Of a stretch of 64,000 bases of DNA, positions 17,658-25,086 are shown one piece after another. The notes under the pieces are model-generated. The model was not told where the DNA came from. It did not search any database and saw only the letters and a program-made list of their open reading frames with translations. How positions within the stretch are numbered: position 1 is the first letter of the stretch; each line of letters opens with the position of its first letter. The stretch is from Nonlabens sp. GTDB taxonomy: Bacteria > Bacteroidota > Bacteroidia > Flavobacteriales > Flavobacteriaceae. The stretch spans positions 434,001-498,000 of the forward strand of contig NZ_JAGYKG010000001.1 of NCBI RefSeq assembly GCF_018401815.1, read 5' to 3'. The translations under genes were made by a program, and so were the position numbers.

Positions 17658-19760
17658 ATGGCGATATTAGGTAAAATTAGAAATCAAGGAGTTATTCTGA
17701 TTTTAGTAATTGCACTAGCATTATTTGCATTTATTATTCAAGGGGTTCTTACCTCAAACGGACAAAAGCAATCGGATGCAGTGGGTTATGTAGGGGAAAC
17801 AGAAATTGATAGGGAGGTTTTTGCAAGAAAAGTAGAAAATGCTTCTCAACGCGGAGGTGCTAACGTATCCCAATTGCAAGCGGTAAATTCTGTTTGGGAT
17901 CAAGAAGTGAGAAATGCCGTCCTAGATCAACAAATTAAAGCTGCTGGCATTGAAGTAACAGACGAAAAAGTAGCAGAACTTGTAAAAGCCAATTATAAGA
18001 GCAATCCACAATTTCAAAATGCTGATGGCTCCTTCTCTGAAGAAGCTTTTAAAGCGGAAGTAGACCGAATCAATCCTGCTTTATGGAACGAATACGTTCT
18101 AGATATAGCTGCAAACGCAAGACAAGAGCAGTTTTTTAATTTATTAAAATCTGGCCTCATCGCTACTAATGCTGATGGCGAGATGGAATACCGAATGGAA
18201 AACGACAAGCGTTCTTTTACTTTCGTAAACATCCCATACAACACTATTGCAGACGACCTAGTTGAAGTTTCAAAATCTGAAATTGACGCCTATGTAAGCA
18301 AGCACAAAGACCAGTTTAAGGTAGCTGCACAAAGAGATATAGCGTTTGTTATTTTTGAAGATAAGGCATCAAGAGAAGACAAAGAAGCCCTTAAAGCCGA
18401 CTTGAAAAAATTACTTACCACACAAACCCAACGCAATCTAAGTACTAATAAAGATTATAGCATTCCAGCAATTACCGAAGCGACAAATCTTGAAGCTTAT
18501 GTAGCCCAAAACAGTGACTTACCTTATAACAAGCGCTATACGATGGTAGCTAAATTACCTGCCGCAGCAACAGAGGTAGCCTCCTTGGAGGTAGGACAAA
18601 CATTTGGCCCTTATGAGGATGGAGATTACTTGAAATTATCACTTGTTGAAAAGAAAAAAGTGATCAATGACAGCGTTAAAAATAGACGTATAGTAATCGA
18701 TTATGTAGGTGCTCAAAGATCTTCTTCTTCTGTAACAAGAAACAAAGAAGCTGCCAAGAAAACAGCAGACAGTATCTTCAACCTGATAGGACAAAACAAA
18801 AACAACTTTGATTCTAAATTTGAGGATTTTAAAGAAAATAAAGAAGTAGCCAATTCGCAAGACATCGGTTGGGTGACGTATTTTGGTAATGCAACAAATT
18901 ATTCACCTGAATTTACCGAGTTTTTATACGACAATGATAATGGAACTATAGGCATGATAGAGACCGTATTCGGTTATCAAATTGTAAGAATAGACGAGGT
19001 TACCGGTGCAACAGACGCCATACAACTAGCCACTGTTGCCAAAAGAATACTTGCTTCTAAACAAACTGGAAAAGATGTTTATACCAAAACAGTAAAATTT
19101 CAGCAAGCTGCAAAATCAGGAGACTTTACTGCTCTCGCAAAAGAAAATGGAGTCGCTGTAACGCCTGTTGAAAATCTAAAAGAACTTGATGAAACACTAC
19201 CTACGATAGGTAAAAACAGAAGTATTGTTAAATGGGCATTCAATGAAGACCGTTCTACGGGAGACATCGATCGTTTTGAAACTTCCAAAGGATATGTTAT
19301 TGTAAAGCTTACCAAAAAGCGAGAAGAAGGCAATATGTCTAGTGAAGAAGCCAGCTCTAAAGTAACACCAATCCTAAGAAAAAAGAAAAAAGCACAGCTG
19401 ATTATGGCTAAAATCAACTCGACAGATCTTGCTGAGATTGCGAAAAGTCAAGGACAAACTAGTAAAACAGCTCCTTCAGTAAACCGCAAAAATCCTACGA
19501 TCCCTAGTATTGGTGAGGAACCTCTAGTGGTAGGTACCGCATTTGGCCTTGCACAAGGAGCTACCTCTAAGCCTATAGCTGGAGTAAGTGGTGTATTTGT
19601 TATTCAAGTAACAGCTATTGAAACTGCTCCAGACTTACAGAGCTATACAGCAAACGCAAATACGATAGCAACACAAGCTGCAAATCAATCCACCTCTCAA
19701 CTTGTTGAAGCGCTGAAGAAATCTATAGAGATTGAAGATAATAGAGCTGAATTTTATTAA
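17658..19760 (+). CDS. PpiD/SurA-like periplasmic peptidyl-prolyl isomerase
   Basis: The 700-residue membrane-anchored foldase has an N-terminal cytoplasmic stub and one membrane helix (VILILVIALALFAFII, about residues 12-27). A SurA_N-like chaperone domain follows (about 35-170, with IDREVFARKVENA). Then comes a long region with parvulin-type segments (IGWVTYFGNATNYSPEFTEF, MIETVFGYQIVRIDEV). It would help outer-membrane proteins fold in the periplasm. Its position after lptC and the CNNM gene is a common flavobacterial order. PpiD is the best architectural match; I cannot exclude another parvulin subfamily. Confidence 0.88.
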   Translation: MAILGKIRNQGVILILVIALALFAFIIQGVLTSNGQKQSDAVGYVGETEIDREVFARKVENASQRGGANVSQLQAVNSVWDQEVRNAVLDQQIKAAGIEVTDEKVAELVKANYKSNPQFQNADGSFSEEAFKAEVDRINPALWNEYVLDIAANARQEQFFNLLKSGLIATNADGEMEYRMENDKRSFTFVNIPYNTIADDLVEVSKSEIDAYVSKHKDQFKVAAQRDIAFVIFEDKASREDKEALKADLKKLLTTQTQRNLSTNKDYSIPAITEATNLEAYVAQNSDLPYNKRYTMVAKLPAAATEVASLEVGQTFGPYEDGDYLKLSLVEKKKVINDSVKNRRIVIDYVGAQRSSSSVTRNKEAAKKTADSIFNLIGQNKNNFDSKFEDFKENKEVANSQDIGWVTYFGNATNYSPEFTEFLYDNDNGTIGMIETVFGYQIVRIDEVTGATDAIQLATVAKRILASKQTGKDVYTKTVKFQQAAKSGDFTALAKENGVAVTPVENLKELDETLPTIGKNRSIVKWAFNEDRSTGDIDRFETSKGYVIVKLTKKREEGNMSSEEASSKVTPILRKKKKAQLIMAKINSTDLAEIAKSQGQTSKTAPSVNRKNPTIPSIGEEPLVVGTAFGLAQGATSKPIAGVSGVFVIQVTAIETAPDLQSYTANANTIATQAANQSTSQLVEALKKSIEIEDNRAEFY

Positions 19761-19773
19761 CAAATTATTCCAT

Positions 19774-19814
19774 AACAACAAAAACGCCATTCTGAGAGTG
19801 GCGTTTTTGTTGTT
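19774..19814. terminator. Bidirectional terminator between ppiD-like gene and GHMP kinase
   Basis: AACAACAAAAACGCCA and its exact 16-base reverse complement pair around a 9-base loop. The A-rich and T-rich arms serve both converging transcripts. This is the longest perfect stem I found in the window. Confidence 0.9.
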
Positions 19815-19830
19815 AAATGGTTTTTTAAAG

Positions 19831-20769
19831 CTACACAACTACTGCATCCCATTCGAAAATCTTGTCGTATCCCTTGTTCTTAAAATAATCTCGAGCAGCA
19901 AGATCCCCAGTTGCCATTATAAAATCGCCCCCCCAACCACCTAAAGATTTGATTGCACCCTCATAATCTTTAAAGAATTGGCTCTTTATAGGCTCTAAAC
20001 CTATCACGATAGAGATGATCTCTTCATGCCTTTCCAAGACCTTATTAAATTGAGAAAGATCTGTTGAGGCCCTTATCAATCCTTTTGGCATGTTGCTCAA
20101 TTCTTCTCGCAACTCATCTGTTAACTTTTCCTGTATGAACATCCCTATAGAATCTCTACTGTCTTGCTTGCGATTGAGGTATACAAAGAAAATTTGATCT
20201 TTAATAATTGGCTCAAAGTGGACTTCTTCCACAAGAGGAAGAGCATTGTTGTAATTGTAAACTAGTGCTCGATCTGCAGTCGCGCAGGCCACATCATAAC
20301 CACTACCTCCAAAACACTTGAATTGCAATTGGTATGGGTCACATCCCAACCATTGTGATACTAAGGAAATCAAAGTAGAACTTGTTCCCATTCCTGAATG
20401 ACGATCAAAATCCAATGTCATTACCGCATCAAAACCTCGTAAAGAATCCTTAGCAGTAAGCTCCAAAGCGGTGTTTAAAACCTCTCGTAGTTTAGATGTA
20501 ACCGGATGAGAACAACGGATCCTATTGGAATACAGATCCTTTACATTAGTAGCTAATTGATACCATAAAACCCCATCATTATTATAGCTTTTCCAAGTGA
20601 TCTCCTGGTCATCTCTATAAGAGATTTCTAAATACTGATTTAATTTTAAAGGCATAGCCAGCGCAGGAACATTGTTCAACACAGCGTATTCACCGGTTAT
20701 TAAAAACTTACCATGCGCTTTAAATTTCTTTTTCTGTACCACGATGACTTGCTTTAACTCTTTAATCAT
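19831..20769 (-). CDS. GHMP kinase, GYDIA-type (candidate phosphomevalonate kinase)
   Basis: The 312 residues have the GHMP fold: KAHGKFLITGEYAVLNNVPA at the N-terminus, the ATP loop HSGMGTSSTLISLVSQW (about 130-146), the subfamily signature GSGYDVACATAD (GYDVA in place of GYDIA), and the C-terminal motif GGWGGDFIMATG. The family is abundant in Bacteroidota and of unproved substrate. With a mevalonate kinase and diphosphomevalonate decarboxylase at 45434-47437, the missing phosphomevalonate kinase is a natural candidate, which is inference. It overlaps the nitrilase gene by 8 nt, so the genes are coupled. Confidence 0.85.
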   Translation of the reverse strand: MIKELKQVIVVQKKKFKAHGKFLITGEYAVLNNVPALAMPLKLNQYLEISYRDDQEITWKSYNNDGVLWYQLATNVKDLYSNRIRCSHPVTSKLREVLNTALELTAKDSLRGFDAVMTLDFDRHSGMGTSSTLISLVSQWLGCDPYQLQFKCFGGSGYDVACATADRALVYNYNNALPLVEEVHFEPIIKDQIFFVYLNRKQDSRDSIGMFIQEKLTDELREELSNMPKGLIRASTDLSQFNKVLERHEEIISIVIGLEPIKSQFFKDYEGAIKSLGGWGGDFIMATGDLAARDYFKNKGYDKIFEWDAVVV

Positions 20770-21715
20770 TAATAAATTTCACGGTGTTCTGCCGCTCTCT
20801 GTTCACTTGTAACTGTGTCACATCTGGACGAGAATAATGACCTACAGGATCAAAATTTTGGCGCTCTTCCAACACCTTATTCAAGTCTAAAGTGGCATAA
20901 ATAAGCTCTTCTTTTCCTATTTGAGGCGCAACGATCCATTCTCCATCAGGTCCAGCAATGGCACTACCACCATTGGCAAGCACCGCTGGTGCATTTTTTA
21001 ATAATTCTTCCATATGTGGTGTACCTTCTGGAAAATCTTCTTTAAACATAGTGCTAGACACTGAAAGCACATAACAACGCCCTTCTCGCGCAATAAATCT
21101 AGTAATATCCTTGGTATTGTGATCACTACCAGGCCAGCAGGCTACGTGCAAATTAGTTCCTTGCGCATACATACTGGCACGAACTAAAGGCATCCAATTT
21201 TCCCAACAATTGAGACCACTCAAGGTAAACTCTTTAAGTTGATGTGTCACCAGTCCGTTTCCGTCACCAGAAGACCAAGTGAGTCGCTCATCGTAGGTGG
21301 GTTGTAGTTTTCTGTGCACACTCTGAATTATTCCTTTTTGATCTATATAAACCATACTCGCATAAAGGCTATGCCCGCCGCGGTCCTCCGGTCGTTCTAT
21401 AATACCTAGATAGATGGATATGTGTTTCGCTTTCGCGAAAGCGCAAACAGCATCCAAATCTCCTTTTTCTATAACAACTGCATTCAGTGCATAATGCCTG
21501 TGCAACTCTTTTACTTCTTTTTTATTCCAAGAAGCTCCATCCATAAGAGCCAGCCAAAATGGATACCCGGGCAACAATCCCTCTCCAAAGACAACCAACT
21601 CGGCTTGTTCTTTTGTAGCTTCTTCCAGCACAACTAATATCTTATCTAAGGTCGCTTTTTTATCGAGCCATACGGGAGAAATCTGAGCCAAAGCAACTTT
21701 TATAATTGAATTCAT
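20762..21715 (-). CDS. Nitrilase-family carbon-nitrogen hydrolase
   Basis: The 317-residue enzyme has the Glu-Lys-Cys triad of the superfamily: Glu in VVFGEGLLPGYP (about 44), Lys in VHRKLQPTYDERL (about 135) and nucleophile Cys170 in SGLNCWENWMPL. The CWENWMP form is that of true nitrilases (branch 1), which hydrolyse nitriles to acids; the substrate is unknown. It lies between a GHMP kinase (8-nt overlap) and a UbiA prenyltransferase (TAATG overlap), an unexpected partner for isoprenoid genes. The iterated palindrome at 21428-21443 encodes AFAKA in CAFAKAKHIS. Confidence 0.92.
   Translation of the reverse strand: MNSIIKVALAQISPVWLDKKATLDKILVVLEEATKEQAELVVFGEGLLPGYPFWLALMDGASWNKKEVKELHRHYALNAVVIEKGDLDAVCAFAKAKHISIYLGIIERPEDRGGHSLYASMVYIDQKGIIQSVHRKLQPTYDERLTWSSGDGNGLVTHQLKEFTLSGLNCWENWMPLVRASMYAQGTNLHVACWPGSDHNTKDITRFIAREGRCYVLSVSSTMFKEDFPEGTPHMEELLKNAPAVLANGGSAIAGPDGEWIVAPQIGKEELIYATLDLNKVLEERQNFDPVGHYSRPDVTQLQVNRERQNTVKFIND
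21428..21443. repeat. Iterated palindrome, copy 4 (inside nitrilase)
   Basis: CGCTTTCGCGAAAGCG, perfect over 16 bp. It reads AFAKA in the nitrilase frame, between two conserved strands. Confidence 0.95.
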
Positions 21716-22689
21716 TAGTTAAAAATGGTTTGTAATCTTGATATGATTTCAGGTAAATCAATTAATAAAATAGAGAATACTCCCGCGCCAATAATAATTT
21801 TAAGAATAAAATGTATCAATAAATACTCTCGCTTTCGTCTGGAAGACCAAATCAATGGTAAACACACGAGCAATGCTCCTACAATTAATGCAAAATAATA
21901 CTGCATATAGCCTATTTCAAAATAAATAATTAACCCAGCAATAGGAACAATAGTTAAAAATGTAAGTAAGGTGTAAAACTGCTTGCTTAATTTCTCTCCT
22001 AAGACAACCGGTATGGTTCTATAATTTTGAGCCAAATCACCTCTTAAATTTTCTAAATCTTTGACCAACTCTCGCATTCCTAAAATCAAAAATAGAAATC
22101 CGCCGTGAACAAATATCACTGGATAAAAATTTTTATAGTACATAAAAAGTACAAAAAATGGAAGCACAGCAAGTAATGCCGCCATTAAATTGCCCAAAAA
22201 TAAAATGCGCTTTAATTTATGAGAATAGAACCACATCGCAAAAATATAGGCTGCAAAAAATAGTCCCGCGCGCCAAGACACTATGCTACCCAAAATAAAA
22301 GCGACTCCGTTAACTATAAAATACACCGACCATAATGTAGAACGACGCACCTGGTTCTCCAATAACGTTTTCTGAGGTCTATTGATCAAGTCCTTTTCTC
22401 GATCATAAAAATTATTAATAATATACCCGCCCGCAATTGCAGCACTACTGGCTAGAATAATAAGCCATAGTTTGTAATCTGACAAAATGGATGAAACAGA
22501 AAGCCCTGGTGCCATAATAAAGATAGCTGCTAAAAACTGAGCGATAGCCACAATAGTAATGTTGTATAGGCGCACGCTAGAAAAAAGACTTAGTGACTTT
22601 ATCAAAAGTGTCTTTACCCCTGCCCGCTTATTCTGTGGATATGCTTGTTTCATTTTCACAAAGCTAAGGTAAGACATGAATCTTACCAA
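21715..22689 (-). CDS. UbiA-family prenyltransferase (GGGP geranylgeranyltransferase-like)
   Basis: This integral membrane enzyme joins a polyprenyl diphosphate to an acceptor. The 324 residues have about eight to nine membrane helices and the first Asp-rich motif NNFYDREKDLINRPQKTL (about 107-124). A second polar motif lies near GMRELVKDLENLRGDLAQNY. Flavobacterial members are often named geranylgeranylglycerol-phosphate geranylgeranyltransferase by similarity to archaeal lipid enzymes; the true acceptor is not proved. The start could also be the ATG at 22677. It is the first gene of the UbiA-nitrilase-GHMP kinase operon. Confidence 0.88.
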   Translation of the reverse strand: MVRFMSYLSFVKMKQAYPQNKRAGVKTLLIKSLSLFSSVRLYNITIVAIAQFLAAIFIMAPGLSVSSILSDYKLWLIILASSAAIAGGYIINNFYDREKDLINRPQKTLLENQVRRSTLWSVYFIVNGVAFILGSIVSWRAGLFFAAYIFAMWFYSHKLKRILFLGNLMAALLAVLPFFVLFMYYKNFYPVIFVHGGFLFLILGMRELVKDLENLRGDLAQNYRTIPVVLGEKLSKQFYTLLTFLTIVPIAGLIIYFEIGYMQYYFALIVGALLVCLPLIWSSRRKREYLLIHFILKIIIGAGVFSILLIDLPEIISRLQTIFN

Positions 22690-22846
22690 TGATAACTATT
22701 AATAAAAGCTTGTATGCGTGGTGCTTTTATTTTTAAAACGGCAGGATGAAGCTGCCCCAAAAAGAGCCTAACTACTTGTATAAATCAACAAAAACTAAAT
22801 ACCTTGAAAAGCGAACTTCTTTACACATTATTGAATTAGTTTTTAA

Positions 22847-22854
22847 TATTTTTG
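22847..22854 (+). promoter_or_regulatory. -7 box upstream of TPR gene
   Basis: TATTTTTG matches TAnnTTTG and ends only 4 bases before the first ATG at 22859. Transcription would then start at or next to that ATG, so either the mRNA is leaderless or the second ATG at 22868 is used. Confidence 0.4.
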
Positions 22855-22858
22855 TTGG

Positions 22859-23614
22859 ATGATTAGGATGTTACTCACACTATTATTATTAACGAGCACA
22901 ATTGTTTGTGGTCAGTCCGCTTTCGCGAAAGCGGAACAACTATATAGAGTAGAACAATACGACAAAGCACAGGCGTCATTTGTTAAAATGTACGAACAAG
23001 ATAGTGATGACTTAAAGGTTATCGAGCGTTTAGGCGATATAGCTGGTCATAAAAAAGACTTTGCGACAGCAATGAGCTATTACAAAATTCTCTTAGAAAA
23101 TCAACCAGAAGACGCCCATTACAATTTTAAATATGGTGGCGCTATGGGACTTTATGCCAAAAGCTGCTCTAAATTTCAAGCCTTAAGCATGCTGGATGAC
23201 ATTAAGATGTATCTTAAAAGAGCTGCAAGACTAAATCCCAATCACGTAGAATCAAGACACGCGTTATCTCAATTATATTGTGAATTACCTGGTATAGTAG
23301 GTGGCTCTATTAAAAAAAGTCGCTCCTATGCCAATGAACTTTTAAAATTATCTCCGGTAGATGGACATCTTGCCCATGGGTTTATCGACGAATATGAAGA
23401 AGATTATGACAAGGCGTTGGCATCCTACAATAAGGCAGTAGAAACTGGTGGCTCTTTAGTTACCTACAGAAAACTAGCAGCAGTCTACCAAGATAAATTA
23501 AAGAACTATAAAAAAGCCTTAAAGATTCTCAAACGCGCCCAACAAAAACACCAAGACCAACAACTCGCTCTAGATATCGCTGCATTAGAAACGCAAATAC
23601 TAATAAGCGAGTAA
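22859..23614 (+). CDS. Exported TPR-repeat protein
   Basis: The 251-residue protein has a signal peptide (MLLTLLLLTSTIVCGQ) and then tandem TPR helices (AEQLYRVEQYDKAQASFVKM, IKMYLKRAARLNPNHVESRH, YDKALASYNKAVETGGSL, LKNYKKALKILKRAQQ). The palindrome at 22917-22934 writes SAFAKAE right after the hydrophobic core, at the likely cleavage region. Two starts 9 nt apart (22859, 22868) are possible; the second leaves a 14-nt leader after the -7 box. It is followed 38 nt later by mpl. It is probably a periplasmic scaffold of unknown partner. Confidence 0.85.
   Translation: MIRMLLTLLLLTSTIVCGQSAFAKAEQLYRVEQYDKAQASFVKMYEQDSDDLKVIERLGDIAGHKKDFATAMSYYKILLENQPEDAHYNFKYGGAMGLYAKSCSKFQALSMLDDIKMYLKRAARLNPNHVESRHALSQLYCELPGIVGGSIKKSRSYANELLKLSPVDGHLAHGFIDEYEEDYDKALASYNKAVETGGSLVTYRKLAAVYQDKLKNYKKALKILKRAQQKHQDQQLALDIAALETQILISE
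22917..22934. repeat. Iterated palindrome, copy 5 (signal-peptide end of TPR protein)
   Basis: CCGCTTTCGCGAAAGCGG, perfect over 18 bp and identical to copy 1. It encodes AFAKA just after the signal-peptide core. Confidence 0.95.
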
Positions 23615-23652
23615 CTTCAATTAAGTTTTATAACTTGCCAAAAACTCATTTT

Positions 23653-25008
23653 ATGCGCGTACACTTTATCGCGATAGGCGGCAGCGCCATGCACAATCTT
23701 GCTCTCGCTTTACATCACAAAGGTGATCATGTAACAGGCAGTGACGATACCATTTTTGAACCAAGTAAATCCAGACTAGATAAGTACGGTTTACTTCCTA
23801 AAGAATGCGGCTGGTTAACAGAGAACATCACCACAGATCTGGATGCCGTAATTTTAGGAATGCACGCAAAAGAGGACAATCCAGAATTACTAAAGGCTCA
23901 AGAATTAGGTCTTAAAATTTATTCTTATCCAGAATACCTCTACGAACAGTCTAAAAATAAAACACGTGTTGTTATAGGTGGCTCCCACGGAAAGACCACC
24001 ATTACTTCCATGATTCTTCATGTCATGCATTATCATGAAAAAGAAGTGGATTACATGGTAGGGGCACAACTCGAAGGTTTTGACACCATGGTACATCTTA
24101 CTGATGAAAATGAATTTATGGTTTTAGAAGGTGATGAATACCTGTCAAGCCCTATAGATAGAAGACCTAAGTTTCATTTATATCAGCCTAATATCGCATT
24201 GATTTCTGGTATTGCATGGGACCACATTAATGTGTTCCCTACTTGGGAAAATTATTTAAGCCAGTTTGAACAGTTTGTTGAATTGATGAAGGACGGTAGT
24301 ATTCTCGTCTATAATCAAGACGATCCAGCAGTTGCAACGATATCTGAAGCAGCTACAAAACCCACTAGAAAACATTCTTATACGGTTCCAGATCATCAAA
24401 TCATCAATGGAACTACCTATCTGGAAACTCCTGAAGGAGCGATGCCTATTGAAATTTTTGGTAAACACAACTTAAGCAATCTCGCTGGTGCTAAATGGAT
24501 GTGTCAACACATGGGCATCGATGAAGACGATTTTTATGAAGCTATTGCAACCTTTAAAGGAGCCTCTAAACGCCTTGAAAAAATAGCCGAAAATTCAGAT
24601 GTGGTTATTTATAAAGATTTTGCACATTCTCCTAGTAAGGTTGCTGCGACAACTGCGGCAGTTGCAGCACAATACCAAGGACGTAAGATAATCGCTTGCT
24701 TGGAGTTGCATACTTATTCTAGCCTAAATCCAGAATTTTTAGTACAGTACAAAAACGCGCTTGATCCAGCTACAGTAGCGGTGGTCTTTTACAGTCCAAA
24801 TGCCGCTGAGATTAAAAAGTTAGACCCCGTTTCTAAGGAGCAAATCCTCAACGCTTTTGATCGTGATGATCTTATCGTAATGACAGACCCCACAGACTTT
24901 AAAGAATGGCTTTTACAACAACAATTAGCGCATAGCGCCTTACTACTAATGAGCAGCGGCAACTATGGTGGACTTGATTTTGAGGAAGTTAAAAAATTGA
25001 TCGACTAA
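23653..25008 (+). CDS. mpl: Murein peptide ligase (Mpl-type Mur ligase)
   Basis: Mpl links UDP-MurNAc to recycled murein tripeptide (L-Ala-gamma-D-Glu-mDAP) in the cytoplasm. The start is the ATG at 23653 because MRVHFIAIGGSAMHNLALAL is the conserved dinucleotide-fold opening. A TTG at 23635 would add six residues. The ATP loop is IGGSHGKTTITSM. Mur-ligase motifs include LEGDEYLSSPIDRRPKF and ISGIAWDHINVFPTW, and the C-terminal domain has YKDFAHSPSKVAATTAAV. The 451 residues fit Mpl rather than MurC, because it has the Mpl-type GSAMHNLA rather than MurC GIGMSGIA. Confidence 0.9.
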   Translation: MRVHFIAIGGSAMHNLALALHHKGDHVTGSDDTIFEPSKSRLDKYGLLPKECGWLTENITTDLDAVILGMHAKEDNPELLKAQELGLKIYSYPEYLYEQSKNKTRVVIGGSHGKTTITSMILHVMHYHEKEVDYMVGAQLEGFDTMVHLTDENEFMVLEGDEYLSSPIDRRPKFHLYQPNIALISGIAWDHINVFPTWENYLSQFEQFVELMKDGSILVYNQDDPAVATISEAATKPTRKHSYTVPDHQIINGTTYLETPEGAMPIEIFGKHNLSNLAGAKWMCQHMGIDEDDFYEAIATFKGASKRLEKIAENSDVVIYKDFAHSPSKVAATTAAVAAQYQGRKIIACLELHTYSSLNPEFLVQYKNALDPATVAVVFYSPNAAEIKKLDPVSKEQILNAFDRDDLIVMTDPTDFKEWLLQQQLAHSALLLMSSGNYGGLDFEEVKKLID

Positions 25009-25032
25009 TTTCAACTTGATGGTATAGCCAAC

Positions 25033-25065
25033 AAAAAAATGCGACCCGCAAGGATCGCATTTTTT
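25033..25065. terminator. Bidirectional terminator between mpl and the S8 protease
   Basis: AAAAAATGCGA pairs with TCGCATTTTTT around CCCGCAAGGA. The genes converge here, and both arms give T runs on their own strand. Confidence 0.85.
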
Positions 25066-25086
25066 ATGATATGCATAATAGAAGGC

